Below, one piece after another: positions 61,801-64,000 of a stretch of 64,000 nucleotides of DNA. The translations under genes were made by a program, and so were the position numbers. This DNA comes from Galbula dea (lineage: Eukaryota > Chordata > Aves > Piciformes > Galbulidae): contig VWZX01006814.1 in NCBI GenBank assembly GCA_013399015.1, positions 1,054,001-1,118,000 of the forward strand, given 5' to 3'. The notes beneath the pieces were generated by a model, which was not told the origin of the DNA, made no database searches, and saw nothing but the letters and a program-made list of their open reading frames with translations. The stretch's first letter is position 1; each line of letters starts with the position of its first letter.

Positions 61801-64000
61801 AGGAACACATCAATGTCTAGATTCAGGCACCTACAGTTTGCATCTATGCTTAAGAGACTAATGAAAGGTTTAGACTACTTACCATCCAGAGCCTTAAAGA
61901 TCTTACTTATATATCTAATTTTATGGGAAAAAGAGCATACTGCAAAGTCTAAGACTAATACTCAGCTTTTCTTTCTCTTAAAAAAAAGCAACAGCATATC
62001 TGATAGATGCAGCAAGAAAACACACCCCAAAACACAGCTACAAAGACAGCTGAAGAAAGTCAGAGTGAGAATTAGTAAACTGCGACTCACAAACTGGGCA
62101 TCAGCTGAAGAAGCTTCTTCCTCGTTAACCACTTTTCATCCTGGAATACTTCTCTTATTCCCACAGCTGTTGGAGCAAGCTAACAGCATTAAAGTCAAGG
62201 TTTTACTAGGCCCCAAATCTTGCATTCAACTAGGCATGATGAAATTTTAGATTTCTTAGTCCTTTTTGCTTTTGAAAGGACAGGACATAGAGATAATTTT
62301 CCCAGTGACTTGCAGAATATAAAGAATAGGAAGATTTATTGAGTTCCAAACTTAAAATATAATGTTTCTGAGGGCCACCATGGCATTATCATATTGCAAG
62401 AACAATTTACCTAAAAACATTACACCCATAGATGACAATTAAAAAAGTCACTATTAGGTGAGGGCAAACTTTCCCACTGCAAATGGGTATACATTCTTTC
62501 TCTGGACTGAAAGGAACAAGTAATGAATTCATCAGCTGTGAAAATCACTATGTGATATTTAGAAGAAAATTACTACCACTAAATTACTTCAAGGTCCAAA
62601 CCTCAGGGGGAAAACCCAATGAAGACAGTGAGAAAATTTTAAAATGTTTGTTCCTTAGTACTTCAATAATGTTTGGATCAGGTGTTCAGATTTATTCATT
62701 AGGCACACAATTAGGAATTTTGGTGGTTGTGCTGTATGAATTCTCACATACTTTTCCAAGAAAGCCCTGTTTTTCTTCTTCGTAGAATGGAAAGAAGGAA
62801 GCACTAGAGTTTAATTTGCTGAAATCCTTTACAATTCTGGTTCATATGTCTGCATTGTGATGATTGCAGTCAAGTTTCTGGCAGTTGGTTTTCCCAGGTG
62901 TGAAGTGTGAAGTAGAGAGCTAACTGATGGAGGCCACAGATCCACCTGGCATGCAGTGTTTTCTGGTAGTGTTTAAACATGGGCTTTAACTTTGGCTCAA
63001 CCAGGAAGAAAACCACTCTGAGGATACCAGCACTGCACTCAAGTGCATACCAAAAGACCACAAGTATAACCATAAGGCAAATTCCCACCTAAAAGTATCC
63101 TCTCCAGTGGACTAAATCAATGTATATGGATCCAGTGTAAAATCTGAGGTGGATTCTAAGATATTTTTGGTTTCTTTTAATTTGGAATATGGCCAGCCTA
63201 GTTTATACTAAGTCTTCACACAGAGACTTTTCAGAAAACTGTCTCAATTGATCCAGCTGGCTGAAAATCCAACAAAATTTCTCTCTCTGTCCCCTGAGAG
63301 ATCAGCGAGACAAGCTAAAGAATTCCACCAGCTCAAAATAGATTGATGCATATGTTCATTTTTCTCAGATTTTTTCTAAATCCCACCTCACTGGCAGAGA
63401 TTCCTTTGGTTGTTCCTAAGAAGAACAATTTGCTATGGCACAGTAAGCAGCAGTGTTTAGGCCAGGACAGATTGTTGGCCAGCTAGTAAGTGTGGGCATA
63501 CTGAAAACCATGTTTTTACCCATATGGCCAACAGATGGGATAAGGGGAACTTTTTCAAAGGAAACACAAGCCACTTATGCTATGGCTACTTGGAATAACG
63601 ACAGCAGATGATACCAGTCACTTCTCACTGTGCCCTTCATGCCCTCACAGCTTCTTCTAGATTACATTTCCATCCTTCACTCCCTCTGTGCTTGCATCAA
63701 GGTATATATGTCCACATGCCAAAATAAAAGAAATTAAAAAGAAAGAGTATCCTTGGGGAAATAATCACCAGGAGTGCTTAGCAATGAGGTTACTTGCTCA
63801 CATTTCTGAACTGTTATGTGCAAAATAAAAAATTTTCCTTATGTTTTCTCTGTAAAGGGTGTCCTGGTCTTCAGGAAGCACTTAGGTAGATGGGGAATTT
63901 GGATACACCAAGAAACTTTGAGAAGTTTCATGTTTGTATTGCTCTATGTGTGGTCAAACAAAAATATTCAGAACAAACCCTCCTTCTAACTGCAAAATGA
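49836..64000. other. Single-copy noncoding DNA to the end of the window
   Basis: The last 14 kb hold no recognisable gene, RNA gene or confident retroelement. A-rich tracts lie near 57828-57860 and 61000-61020, and possible old repeat scraps near 52735-52790 and 53965-54165. Open frames at 54911-55342 (143 codons) and 61813-62250 (145 codons) have no recognised domain, no paralogue in the window and A+T-driven composition, and are judged non-coding. Confidence 0.5.
53965..54165. repeat. Possible old amniote repeat with weak inverted ends
   Basis: GGGCCAAATCCTG at the left and TAGTGAAATCTGGAGCAGGT at the right resemble the terminal segments of old amniote repeats that begin GGGCCAAATCCTG and end in its complement. 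The middle is not recognisable. The call is from memory and weak. Confidence 0.3.

Noticed and set aside
61813..62250. 145-codon plus-strand open frame
   Set aside because: Lys/Ser/Leu-rich composition from A+T-rich DNA, no recognised domain, no related copy.
1..64000. CRISPR arrays, operons, phage or plasmid features
   Set aside because: No regularly spaced repeats, no ribosome-binding-site-led gene strings, and the repeat content is vertebrate.

Overview
The window looks like noncoding DNA from a bird, probably an intergenic desert or one very long intron. It is A+T-rich and CpG-poor, and no open reading frame is recognisable as a host protein exon. Its interspersed repeats are dominated by CR1 retrotransposons. 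The younger copies carry the 3' end typical of avian CR1: a Trp-Lys-type purine-rich core followed by ATTCTGTG-like octamers. No RefSeq-like gene, CRISPR array or bacterial feature is present. The species cannot be fixed from sequence alone; the CR1 types fit a non-galliform bird.

Layout. From 1 to about 8.6 kb there is single-copy DNA with three CR1 3' fragments. An older amniote-type CR1 lies at 8.59-8.86 kb. From 12.7 to 15.7 kb there is a cluster: a CR1 tail, a small CpG-rich block, a CR1 with a readable ORF2 C-terminus, and the 5' end of an endogenous retrovirus (leader, decayed tRNA-Lys-type primer binding site, LTR) on the minus strand. From 23.3 to 27.3 kb lie a CR1 tail, a CR1 directly abutting an intact tRNA-Ala(AGC) gene, and a CR1 next to a complete 486-bp solo LTR with a perfect 6-bp target duplication. 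From 33.1 to about 35.45 kb is a fossil CR1 more than 2 kb long with reverse-transcriptase remnants. It is split by a short plus-strand element made of a decayed tRNA-Glu head and a CR1 3' tail. CR1 fragments also lie at 40.6 and 49.6 kb. The last 14 kb show almost nothing beyond single-copy A+T-rich DNA.

The most interesting signal is two separate joins of a tRNA to the 3' part of a CR1. One (34.04-34.23 kb) has the architecture of a CR1-mobilised SINE with a tRNA-Glu-like head. The other (24.48-24.95 kb) joins an intact tRNA-Ala, including its Pol III terminator, to a CR1 body. A CR1 tail at 6.73 kb shares a diagnostic inserted base with the SINE tail, which suggests the SINE may be a dispersed family. 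All repeats longer than about 200 bp lie on the minus strand; if the window is an intron, this would suit a host gene on the plus strand. Repeat family names rest on remembered consensus features, not on a database search.
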